This document shows positions 10,201 through 16,301 of a stretch of 64,000 nt of DNA, one piece after another. The stretch covers positions 1 through 64,000 of the forward strand of contig JAIXOO010000043.1 of NCBI GenBank assembly GCA_027486765.1. Direction: 5' to 3'. Every line of letters starts with the position of its first letter. Position 1 is the first letter of the stretch. Under the pieces are notes generated by a model, which ran no database searches, was not told where the DNA came from, and saw nothing but the letters and a program-made list of their open reading frames with translations. The stretch is from Saprospiraceae bacterium (lineage in GTDB: Bacteria; Bacteroidota; Bacteroidia; Chitinophagales; Saprospiraceae). The translations under genes and the position numbers were made by a program.

Positions 10201-10634
10201 GTATCCGGGATAGGGTCTTTACACCCTAAAATCAGCGAGTCCGCAATGGAGGAGATGATTTTGGGCGCTTCATTGTCTCCGACGATGAAGACATAGGTGT
10301 CATTGGAAACGGTTTGACCGCCTTGATTGGTCACTGTAAAAGTCAGCCGCAAGGTATCCGCACATGGCCCTTTAAAAACAAAGGCTTCCGGTGGAGTAGG
10401 ATTAATGGTAACGGTATGGCCACTTTGTTGTGCAGGCAGTGTGACCTGTAGCTGTAAGGTGTTGAACCAGGTGCTATAGGCTGTATCTGCGTCTTCACAA
10501 GCTACAAGGGTTGTATCTTCCACCAGACGGGTCAGAGGGAAAAAACGGTCAGGCTGCTTGGCCTTTCCTGACAAAGCAGTGCCGAAAAGTAGGCATGTGG
10601 CCAGTATGGCGAGGAGGTAAAACAAATGCTTCAT
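4245..10634 (-). CDS. Giant HYR/Ig-repeat adhesin with T9SS type B tail
   Basis: 2129 residues. A signal peptide (about 1-23) precedes a long array. From about 30 to 900 there are HYR-like repeats with recurrent motifs such as DNCxxP, RxWRxxDxCGN and VxDxxxPE plus paired cysteines. From about 900 to 1800 there are Ig-like repeats with the recurring pattern FxWTGPNGF and SAGxYxVxV. A cadherin-like/PKD-like stretch (about 1930-2030) follows. The last 90 residues (PSVITPNNDLINDVF, FNRWGDEVF, TYFYILDFG) are the gliding-motility-associated C-terminal domain used as the type B T9SS sorting signal. The product should be exported and displayed on the surface or matrix for adhesion or gliding. PorP/SprF is 9 bp downstream. 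Confidence 0.93.
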   Translation of the reverse strand: MKHLFYLLAILATCLLFGTALSGKAKQPDRFFPLTRLVEDTTLVACEDADTAYSTWFNTLQLQVTLPAQQSGHTVTINPTPPEAFVFKGPCADTLRLTFTVTNQGGQTVSNDTYVFIVGDNEAPKIISSIADSLILGCKDPIPDTSTVKVTDNCALESVVYNQSDLGSGNCIYRRKIVRTWRAFDKCGNRSDYRQVIVITDNDAPSFGQFPRDTTIACNVAKIPEILGIPILRDNCDPDPVLSFTDEIVYGTDPNCKGTYELRRLWRSEDVCGNSAVQRQIIYVVDNVKPSFTPPRDTIIDCRFGDDPAFSGKPKNLSDNCSTLTEANLSFNDVLQGGGCDNNYIVLRTWRLADSCGNFITHQQRIEVIDRTAPEITRAPINLILNCDASLDAEARFNTWISSLGNALAVDNCTTPASALRWILQDAQSGGAVTFPTLRCSSGDSVILERRVRFIVEDECGNRDTAVAVFQVIDDQAPELSNCPSNAEINTDQGQCTANYTLQPPTVTEICTFAAPNNEDILYRYRINNEAVKTIPGFVPIQVSLNIGANRITYYVQDCAGNIDSCNYTITVRDRERPEIVCPPDIELILATGACTAPFTLPRPVATDNCSLAGGYSRTLPLDSTSAFLTYTFNAALNSYIAGGKVLNFTNVAPNATGDASIVVNYKGDFNSPNAILEVFGENGRFLGNSNLGDATCSQAGQLNLSIPRDTFNRWAANGVIVLRVAPRRISTPSGQAGEGVNPCIPSAIVNDGDTDRQGYIFANLAYPSVLPLYSAQGATPITATRMPVPPDSVRVQFALGETRVSYVIQDAGGNADTCTFKVTVKDNELPVAKCQATTLFVNPSGLETEQINATEIDAGSSDNCGAPTLSLSPNSFTCAQAGTVQNVTLTVTDRAGNIARCSTIVRIENERPAPAANSGLCGNDTLSLFANPPLANGGTVFTFRWTGPNGFTSNLQNPKILKVSSRNAGSYSVEITGITGCKSTGVVEVSIEDLPVTPTLLLTKENYCSAEDIVLTSSIAPSGSNVVFRWYKGEAPNGTVIGQTVVPSLTLRAPHAESQDNYYLTIESGGCESLPSAPKVIRIYQKPQAIPKKASFSVCEGEPIVFGTEVAGPGITYQWTGPNGYSSTSQSPPAITAATMASAGVYTLVVSRFGCASDQTFIPVSVLIRPAQPQLTSSGAACEGGKITLRTNATASFYTWVSPALEEFRTTVSSFDLNNVTNAQEGPWRLYLTNQECSSTLSQALEVVVNDKPKPKASASSASICESSRLELKVTPATPNAAFQWTGPNNFSSVGSTVAIDNVRQINSGRYVIKVTSAEGCVGMDSVAVEVITSIRIFNVTNNAPKCLTGPTDIILSANFFPADDGNFRYSWTGPNGFAANAAQATIPNATQANNGNYSVVITTAGGCTSEAVSTLVSVNDPPAIPSVPKLSETTIQPLCVGGAITLCTNSYQGTTVTYNWVTPNKGVFLTTTPCFSIPQSVADDSGTYSVFVSIDGCNSRESGEVILQVTPKPILTASASGPVCQGLPIELKSTFVPGATYNWSGPNFSSSLASPIIAEADSAQHAGTYSVFATLNGCKSDIVTTKVEVLAGARRPSLVGNSPLCISGADARLRLSLRPGTATAGAVYTWSGPNGALGTSTTTDFDILDLSTFAEGISNFTVQAKLGVCNSRVSEPFPISFSKIPAGQAFAGADLLGCEKSPITLSAQAPAIGTGTWSLLNGDTTGVRIVDPSLAKTLVNGLKGGQNYTFRWALSSGACTNYSSDDIIITVNKPDTAFAGTDILACFSREIKLNARPSTSAPGAWSQSEVQGLLGVLILDPTNPLSGVTGMQPGNLYAFTWTLKAGGCGNITDEVLVLISDPGPYAGGDQSICNNEAVILLDADIPTDGSRGRWTAITQGINIPNPEDPKAQVRNLRIGENSFVWEVDNGICGKDSRDTVVINYKRSPKALNDLVSGGFGLDIPINVLLNDTVPANTQVSIIRQPFNGTLTATGNGIFTYTPRTNFVGEDKFLYQICSAGCDCSQAEVTIEIGSDADCKIPSVITPNNDLINDVFTIPCLLDDTEYPESQVIIFNRWGDEVFRSGKPYKNTWSGTYNGEDLPADTYFYILDFGKGQKPKNGFLVIQR

Positions 10635-10639
10635 ACCAA

Positions 10640-10774
10640 AACGGAAGTTATACGTTTTACGGATACCTTGAACACAGTGACTACAATATCAAAATGAATA
10701 TGGGATTCCTTTCGGACCAGGTTAGCGCAAATAGCGTGGCGGTGGACAATGTACAATTGGTCCATGGGATGTGA
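10640..10774 (+). pseudogene. Possible remnant: C-terminal end of a carbohydrate-binding domain
   Basis: On the plus strand, 45 codons ending in TGA at 10772 read like a genuine protein tail: NGSYTFYGYLEHSDYNIK followed by MNMGFLSD and VAVDNVQLVHGM. The closing DNVQLV resembles the last strand of galactose-binding-like carbohydrate-binding modules (CBM4/9 type). There is no start codon or N-terminal part; upstream lies the oppositely oriented adhesin gene. It may be the debris of a gene cut away by rearrangement, but chance similarity is possible. Confidence 0.25.
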
Positions 10775-10830
10775 TCGGTTTTTGGTCAATGCTCTTTAGG
10801 CTGCTCTAAAGTAGCAAAATATTTTGATAT

Positions 10831-10950
10831 AGTTGAGAAGGTTTAGGGAAGTTGAGAAGGTTTAGGCTCCGCGAGCGATTTTGACAATGTCCTTGTCTAA
10901 GTCGCTCGCGGAGCCTAAACCTTCTCAACCTTCCTAAACCTCCCTCAACT
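10831..10950. repeat. Palindromic element, GGTTGAG-arm family (copy 1)
   Basis: An inverted repeat with arms of about 48 bp (10831-10878 and 10903-10950) and a spacer of about 24 bp. The arms are built of AGTTGAGAAGGTTTAGG-type units and end inside at CTCCGCGAGCGA. Related elements occur at 22656-22734, 39860-39992 and 41129-41246. It sits between the convergent-looking ends of gltX and the start side of the adhesin gene and could act as a transcription terminator or mRNA-stabilising hairpin. Confidence 0.85.
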
Positions 10951-10955
10951 TTTTT

Positions 10956-12476
10956 TCAAATTACTTGATCGAACAAATCAAACGCTCTTTCCATCCGCCG
11001 CCGACATTCAACTTTGCCCAACAAAGCCATCATGTCGAATACTGCCGGGCCTTTCATCGTGCCAGTCAGTCCTACGCGTAAAATAGGTAAAACGTCGCCA
11101 AATTTCAAACCTGCTGCGTTGGTAAAACCCTCCACACAGGCCTGTACTGCGGCGGCATTGTAATCGGCCTGGCCGTCCAATTGCTCCAACAGTGGTGCAA
11201 AAATCGCCCGACTGCCATCAGTTTTCCACTTCTTGCGAATGGTTGCTTCATCAAAAACGGTAAAATCTTCAAAGAAGTACGCGCCATTTGTCCAGAAATC
11301 AGGAAACAGCACCACGCGCTCCTTCATCATCCCGACAAAACTGCGCAAATAGGCCTCTGTAGGTTGATGCCCATGGGCTTCAACGATGGGGCGAACGGTT
11401 TTGGCCAGTTCTTCCTCGCTACTGGCCATGATGTATTGTTGGTTGAACCACCTGGCTTTTTCAATGTCAAAACGTGCGCCAGATTTGCCGATTTTTTCCA
11501 CCGAAAAAGCTTCGGCCAGCTCGTCCATGCTGAAAATTTCTTGCTCAGTGCCGGGATTCCAACCCATAAAGGCCATAAAATTGACCATGGCCCGGGGATC
11601 AAAACCTGCTTCGCGGAAACCCACAAAAGAATCTTCCGGGGTTTCGCCTGTCCAGGACAATGGAAACACGGGAATACCCAGGCGAGTGCCATCACGTTTG
11701 CTGAGTTTACCCTTGCCATCCGGTTTGAGGATCAGGGGCAGGTGGGCAAAACGGGGCATTTCAGCTTCCCAACCAAAGGCGCGGTACAATAGGACGTGGT
11801 GCGCAGTGCTCGGCAACCACTCTTCGCCCCGAATCACGTGGGTGATTTTCATCAAACGATCGTCCACCACGTTGGCCAGATGGTAAGTGGGCATGCCATC
11901 ACCTTTGAGCATCACTTTGTCGTCGAGCTCATTGCTTTGGAAATTCACTTCACCCCGAACCAAATCCTGGATGTGAACGGTTTCACCTTCAGGTACTTTA
12001 AGGCGAATGACGTAGGGCGCACCAGAGTCCAGCCGTTGTTGGACTTCAGCGGCACTCAGGGTCAGGCTGTTGTTGAGGCGCGCACGGCTTTTGTAGTCGT
12101 ATTTAAAGGTGTCGTCGGCCTGGCGGGCGGCGTCCAGCTCTTCGGGCGTATCGAAAGCGTAGTAGCCCTGGCCATTTTCAACCAGCTTTTTGGCGTAGTC
12201 GAGGTAGATGGCTTTGCGGTCGGATTGCCGATAGGGGCCGTATTCGCCACCAAAACTCTGGCCTTCAGTAGGTACTATGCCAGCCCAGTGCAGGGCTTCG
12301 ATGATGTAATCTTCGGCACCGGGTACAAAGCGGGTTTGGTCTGTATCCTCAATGCGCAGGATAAAGGTTCCGCCGTATTTTTTGGCCAAGAGGTAGTTGT
12401 ACAATGCCGTACGGATGCCGCCTATGTGCAGGGCGCCGGTAGGACTTGGGGCAAATCGAACACGAATATTTTCCAT
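10956..12476 (-). CDS. gltX: Glutamyl-tRNA synthetase
   Basis: 506 residues, normal length for a bacterial discriminating or non-discriminating GluRS. It charges tRNA-Glu with glutamate in the cytoplasm. The class I HIGH signature appears as APSPTGALHIGG at about 8-19, and the KMSKS loop as KGKLSKRDG at about 255. The conserved RIEDTDQTR follows the first motif. The C-terminal anticodon-binding part is complete and ends in FDLFDQVI. A 120-bp palindromic element begins just 6 bp after its stop, which probably terminates its transcript. The ATG at 12476 fits the family N-terminus. Confidence 0.97.
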   Translation of the reverse strand: MENIRVRFAPSPTGALHIGGIRTALYNYLLAKKYGGTFILRIEDTDQTRFVPGAEDYIIEALHWAGIVPTEGQSFGGEYGPYRQSDRKAIYLDYAKKLVENGQGYYAFDTPEELDAARQADDTFKYDYKSRARLNNSLTLSAAEVQQRLDSGAPYVIRLKVPEGETVHIQDLVRGEVNFQSNELDDKVMLKGDGMPTYHLANVVDDRLMKITHVIRGEEWLPSTAHHVLLYRAFGWEAEMPRFAHLPLILKPDGKGKLSKRDGTRLGIPVFPLSWTGETPEDSFVGFREAGFDPRAMVNFMAFMGWNPGTEQEIFSMDELAEAFSVEKIGKSGARFDIEKARWFNQQYIMASSEEELAKTVRPIVEAHGHQPTEAYLRSFVGMMKERVVLFPDFWTNGAYFFEDFTVFDEATIRKKWKTDGSRAIFAPLLEQLDGQADYNAAAVQACVEGFTNAAGLKFGDVLPILRVGLTGTMKGPAVFDMMALLGKVECRRRMERAFDLFDQVI

Positions 12477-12610
12477 GAAAAAAGGTCGATAGAATTATTT
12501 TTCAAAAATTTCTGAAAAAAAATGCGCTATAGAGCAGCCCATTTTTAATTTTTTGCGTTATAGCATAAACAGCACTTACGCAATTTTGATCCACAAAAGT
12601 AAAAATTTAA

Positions 12611-12753
12611 GTGGCTCAATGGGGCGATAAAAAAATAAGTGTTCATTTTGCCAGAGAATTAGATAAGCAAACGGTTCATTTCAAGTGCCTTGTCTAATCC
12701 TTTGGCTCAAGAAAAATGAACACTTATTTTTGCCCTACTACTCAGGTGCAATA
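12611..12753. repeat. Palindromic element sharing the GGGGCAAAATGA / ATCGCCCC motif (copy 1)
   Basis: The segment starting ATGGGGCGATAAAAAAATAA (12619 on) pairs with an inverted arm ending TTATTTTTGCCCTACTAC at about 12740; inner arms around GAATTAGATAAGC and CTTGTCTAATCC also pair. The reverse complement of the left arm matches the block at 56631-56670 almost base for base and the ends of the element at 61688-61980. The rest of the 12477-12857 gap is AT-rich with no gene; the promoter of the deacetylase is probably at its right end. Confidence 0.75.
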
Positions 12754-12857
12754 CCAGTGGAATTCCTTTTCGGACTGGACTTAAGTACTGTTGATGATTT
12801 TTTTTATCCCGTGAACATCGGCATTGTTGCTCTTTGATGCAGCAATCCCAAAAAATT

Positions 12858-13517
12858 ATGCTTATGTATTTGATCAAGACACCCCACTTTATCCAAAACT
12901 TATTCCCCCATTTTACTTGGAGGATCCCCACCGAGGAAAAACAAATTTTTCTCACTTTTGATGATGGCCCTGTGCCCGAAGTTACCCCCTGGGTATTGGA
13001 ACAACTGAAACAATACAATGCCAAGGCCACCTTCTTCTGTGTAGGTGACAACATCAGCAAACATCCTGAAGTATTCCAACAAGTAGTGGATGCTGGCCAT
13101 GTTGTCGGCAATCACTCCATGAATCACCTCAATGGTTGGGTGACTGAAAACATCACTTATTTTCACAACATCCGCCAGGGTGCCAGCCAATCCAAATCCG
13201 TGCTATTTCGCCCACCTTATGGCCGGGTGACGCCCAAACAAACCCAGTTTTTGCTGCGGCATTACCGGATTGTGATGTGGGATGTGTTGAGTGGTGATTT
13301 TGATACCAACATTACGCCGGAGCAGGTGCTCAAAAACGTGGTTCAAAATGCTGGCCCAGGTTCCATCGTGGTATTCCACGACAGCATCAAATCGAAAGAG
13401 CGCCTGGAGTACGCATTACCAAAAGTGTTAGAATATTTTGCAGCCGAAGGTTACTCTTTCGATGCGCTGCATCCGCAGGAAATGTTCGAAACGGAATTGG
13501 TGCACCAACGTGCTTAA
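12858..13517 (+). CDS. Polysaccharide deacetylase (NodB homology domain)
   Basis: About 219 residues, one NodB domain. These carbohydrate esterase 4 enzymes remove N- or O-acetyl groups from chitooligosaccharide, peptidoglycan or exopolysaccharide. The five motifs are present: TFDDGP (33-38; catalytic Asp and metal Asp), HxxxH as GNHSMNH, RPPYG, WDVLSGDFD and a final VVFHDS with the catalytic His. No signal peptide is seen, so the protein is probably cytoplasmic or membrane-associated. I chose ATG 12858; 12864 or the upstream 12837 are alternatives, the segment MYLIKTPHF being the likely family N-terminus. Confidence 0.9.
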   Translation: MLMYLIKTPHFIQNLFPHFTWRIPTEEKQIFLTFDDGPVPEVTPWVLEQLKQYNAKATFFCVGDNISKHPEVFQQVVDAGHVVGNHSMNHLNGWVTENITYFHNIRQGASQSKSVLFRPPYGRVTPKQTQFLLRHYRIVMWDVLSGDFDTNITPEQVLKNVVQNAGPGSIVVFHDSIKSKERLEYALPKVLEYFAAEGYSFDALHPQEMFETELVHQRA

Positions 13518-13568
13518 CCCCCAGGCAAAATCGATTTACTTTGGCAATGCTTGATTATTTATTATAGA

Positions 13569-13596
13569 AAAGCCGCGGGGTTAGCTCTGCGGCTTT
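13569..13596 (+). terminator. Hairpin terminator between convergent genes
   Basis: An 8-bp perfect stem (AAAGCCGC / GCGGCTTT) with a 12-base loop, followed on the plus strand by ATGTTTTT. It lies 50 bp after the deacetylase stop and overlaps the last codons of the convergent LacI-type gene. The U-tract supports use on the plus strand. Confidence 0.65.
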
Positions 13597-14621
13597 ATGT
13601 TTTTAGGGGCTTCCCAAGTGGCTTTGCTGGAATTTCTCTCCACTAAGACCGAATTCAACACCATTTTTTCCACCCGAGGTTGCTTTCCTTTTTTTTCCAC
13701 CAAATCAAACAAGATAGCTGCAGCTTCCCTGCCCATTTCGAATGCAGGCTGGGTGATGGTGCTTAAGGAAGGATTTAAAAAGGCGGCGGTTTGCATGTTC
13801 GAAAAGCAAATCACTTTCAGATCTTCGGGAATATTCAAATTCAATTCCGCACAAATGGCATAAGTCGAAATTGCCAACTTCTCTACAGAAGCAAATACCC
13901 CATCAGGTCGATTCGGGTTACCTAACAATTGTCGGATCAGCTCGTTGTTTTTGGCATCGTCACCAGTACAAGACAAAATCAGGCGCTCGTCAGGCTCAAT
14001 ATTGTGCCTTTTTAAAGCATCAAGGTAGCCATTCATCCTTTTGTTGCTGATCGACAAATTGGGGGCAATGGTCAAAAAGGCGATGCTTTTGCAGCCATTT
14101 TCAAGCAGGTGTTCGGTAGCCTTGATGCCGCAGTTGTAATCATCCGTAGTTACCTTGGGGGCATCCATCTGCTCGGCGATGCGGTCAAAAAAAACCAAGG
14201 GTATCCCCTTTTCTTGTAAGGCTTCCAGATGGGTTGTAATAGAAGTTTGTTCCGATAAGGACATCATGATCCCATCTACCCGTCCGTTTTGCAATAGTTT
14301 GGTTATCGCCACTTCCTTTTGCATGTCCTCGTGGGTCAGGTAAATCAGCACATGGTACTCTTTTTCCTGGGCAATGGACTCGATGCCATTGATGACCGGG
14401 CCAAAAAAATCATTGACCACCTCCGGAATGACTACGGCAATGGTTTTACTTTTTTGTTTGCGCAAGCTGCTGGCGAGCGGGTTCACCTGATAGTTCAATG
14501 CCTTGGCTTTGGCTAGTACCCTGTTTTTGGTCTCAATGCTGATTTCATGGCTGTCGCGCAGTGCCTTTGACACCGTTGAAAAAGACAAGTTCAGCTCTTT
14601 GGCAAGTTGTTTGAGGGTCAT
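13581..14621 (-). CDS. LacI-family transcriptional regulator
   Basis: About 346 residues. The N-terminal helix-turn-helix (TLKQLAKELNLSFSTVSKAL) and hinge region (YQVNPLASSLRKQKSKTI) are typical of LacI/PurR, followed by a periplasmic-binding-protein-like sugar-sensing domain (from about 50 to the end). I chose ATG 14621, which puts the HTH at residue 2; ATGs at 14642 and 14657 would add residues that do not fit the family. It is divergent from the operon at 14793-17867, with a perfect palindrome ACAACGTTGT between them, so it probably controls that operon and itself in response to a sugar or sugar derivative. Confidence 0.92.
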   Translation of the reverse strand: MTLKQLAKELNLSFSTVSKALRDSHEISIETKNRVLAKAKALNYQVNPLASSLRKQKSKTIAVVIPEVVNDFFGPVINGIESIAQEKEYHVLIYLTHEDMQKEVAITKLLQNGRVDGIMMSLSEQTSITTHLEALQEKGIPLVFFDRIAEQMDAPKVTTDDYNCGIKATEHLLENGCKSIAFLTIAPNLSISNKRMNGYLDALKRHNIEPDERLILSCTGDDAKNNELIRQLLGNPNRPDGVFASVEKLAISTYAICAELNLNIPEDLKVICFSNMQTAAFLNPSLSTITQPAFEMGREAAAILFDLVEKKGKQPRVEKMVLNSVLVERNSSKATWEAPKNIKPQS

Positions 14622-14686
14622 GTTGAAGGATTGATGCGCCATTCCAAAGATAGGCAAGATTTGTAGGAATTGATGAAGAAGCTCCT

Positions 14687-14696
14687 ACAACGTTGT
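14687..14696. promoter_or_regulatory. Candidate LacI-family operator
   Basis: ACAACGTTGT is a perfect 10-bp palindrome with the central CG step typical of LacI/GalR operators. It lies in the divergent region, 66 bp from the regulator start and 97 bp from the start of the GlcG-like gene. The assignment rests on position and symmetry only. Confidence 0.5.
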
Positions 14697-14792
14697 CGCA
14701 AATAAATCCGGGCTAAAATGCAGGGAGCAGGCCATTTTTCTTGAATTTTACAGCAACAGCAGCAATACAAAACCTAAAATCAAGCGCAAGTC

Positions 14793-15227
14793 ATGGCTGA
14801 AATCATCAATCAATTATTTACGGCAATCGAAAAACTGATTCCCCAGTACATGGAAATCCCCGAGGATGAATGTATTTCGCACGGAAATTTGGCAGTGTGC
14901 ATCATTGATGACCAAGGACTTGTACACGGAAAAATGTTCGGAACCAATCGACCCAGGCTCCGGCAATCCTACAAAGTGGCCTGGACCAAAGCCAGCCAAG
15001 TGTGGCTTACTGGCGTAAAAACCGGTGCATACGAAAGGATGGTCTTCAACAAAGAGGTCGATGAAAATGCCAACGGCATTGAAGCACCCGACCTGATTGG
15101 TTGGGAAGGCGGCCAACCCCTAACCTTGCAAGATGGAAGTATATTGTCGGTTGGCTTCAGCGGCTTCAGGGGCGTGACCGATTTGGAAATAATGGTAAAA
15201 GCGCTGGCGATGATTGAAAAAGCTTAG
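14793..15227 (+). CDS. GlcG/HbpS-family protein
   Basis: 144 residues. The pattern AWTKASQVWLTGVKTGAYE followed by GGQPLTLQDGSILSVGFSG matches the DUF336 (GlcG/HbpS) family, whose members include the heme-binding HbpS of Streptomyces and the uncharacterised GlcG of glycolate operons. No signal peptide, so it should be cytoplasmic. It is the first gene of the operon with the aldo/keto reductase and the sugar isomerase-like gene, 49 bp upstream of the former. Its role there is unknown; binding of a small metabolite is a reasonable inference. Confidence 0.8.
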   Translation: MAEIINQLFTAIEKLIPQYMEIPEDECISHGNLAVCIIDDQGLVHGKMFGTNRPRLRQSYKVAWTKASQVWLTGVKTGAYERMVFNKEVDENANGIEAPDLIGWEGGQPLTLQDGSILSVGFSGFRGVTDLEIMVKALAMIEKA

Positions 15228-15276
15228 CTAATTTTAAAGCGCTTTTTTATTCTAAAATAGTAAAAACGATTCAACT

Positions 15277-16272
15277 ATGCAATATTTGCCAAGTCCCCAA
15301 CGGTACCAATCCATGGAATACCGCCGCTGTGGCAACAGTGGATTAAAATTGCCAGCCATTTCGCTTGGCCTGTGGCACAACTTTGGTCACATCGATGTAC
15401 TGGACAATGCCCGCAATATTTTGAAAGTTGCCTTTGACAATGGCATTACTCATTTTGATTTGGCCAACAATTACGGTCCTCCTGCAGGCTCAGCGGAAGA
15501 GAATTTCGGCAAAATTTTCAAAGATAATTTTGTGCCTTACCGGGATGAATTGATCATTTCCAGTAAGGCTGGCTGGGGCATGTGGCCAGGGCCTTATGGT
15601 GATTGGGGCTCCAAAAAATACCTGGTAGCCAGTCTGGATCAGAGCTTAAAAAGGATGGGACTAGACTACGTCGATATCTTTTATCACCACCGCCCTGATC
15701 CCGAAACGCCGCTGGAAGAAACCATGGGTACCCTAGATTTGATGGTTCGCCAGGGCAAAGCCTTGTATGTCGGCATTTCCAGCTATAAACCAGCCGAGGC
15801 GGCCCGAGCCTTTAAAATCCTGAAAGAACTGGGTACCCCTTGTTTGATTCACCAGCCCAGGTATTCCATGTTCGACCGTTGGGTAGAAGATGGATTGTTG
15901 GACGTGTTGGAGGAAAATGGTGTAGGCTGTATCCCCTTTTCACCGCTGGAACAAGGCCTTCTGACCAATAAATATTTGAAAGGGATTCCCGCTGATTCCA
16001 GAGCATCCAGCCATCGGGGCAATGGTGCCATTGAAGAAGACTTTGTTTCTGAAGACAAAATCAATAAAGTCCGCGAGCTCAATGTGCTGGCCGAGGCACG
16101 TGGGCAAAACCTTGCTCAAATGGCCCTGGCCTGGATCATGAAGGACCCCCGCATCACATCGGTACTAATCGGAGCCAGCAAGCCCGCACAAGTACTGGAT
16201 TCCATTGGCTGCCTCGCCAATTACGCTTTTAGCGAGGAAGAATTGAAGCGAATCAATACCATTTTAGGATAA
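15277..16272 (+). CDS. Aldo/keto reductase, YghZ/Gpr type
   Basis: 331 residues, one TIM-barrel oxidoreductase. The sequence closely follows the AKR14 group (E. coli YghZ, L-glyceraldehyde 3-phosphate reductase): start segment QRYQSMEYRRCGNSGLKLP, HFDLANNYGPPAGSAEENFG with catalytic Asp and Tyr, AGWGMWPGPYGDWGSKKYL, and a C-terminal NADPH-binding region (SVLIGASKPAQVLDSI). It reduces small aldehydes using NADPH. It lies 49 bp after the GlcG-like gene and 29 bp before the isomerase-like gene, in a probable LacI-controlled sugar operon. A role in sugar or methylglyoxal detoxification is inferred. Confidence 0.92.
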   Translation: MQYLPSPQRYQSMEYRRCGNSGLKLPAISLGLWHNFGHIDVLDNARNILKVAFDNGITHFDLANNYGPPAGSAEENFGKIFKDNFVPYRDELIISSKAGWGMWPGPYGDWGSKKYLVASLDQSLKRMGLDYVDIFYHHRPDPETPLEETMGTLDLMVRQGKALYVGISSYKPAEAARAFKILKELGTPCLIHQPRYSMFDRWVEDGLLDVLEENGVGCIPFSPLEQGLLTNKYLKGIPADSRASSHRGNGAIEEDFVSEDKINKVRELNVLAEARGQNLAQMALAWIMKDPRITSVLIGASKPAQVLDSIGCLANYAFSEEELKRINTILG

Positions 16273-16301
16273 CCTTTTCACCAGATCAATCCATCGCAAC
16301 C

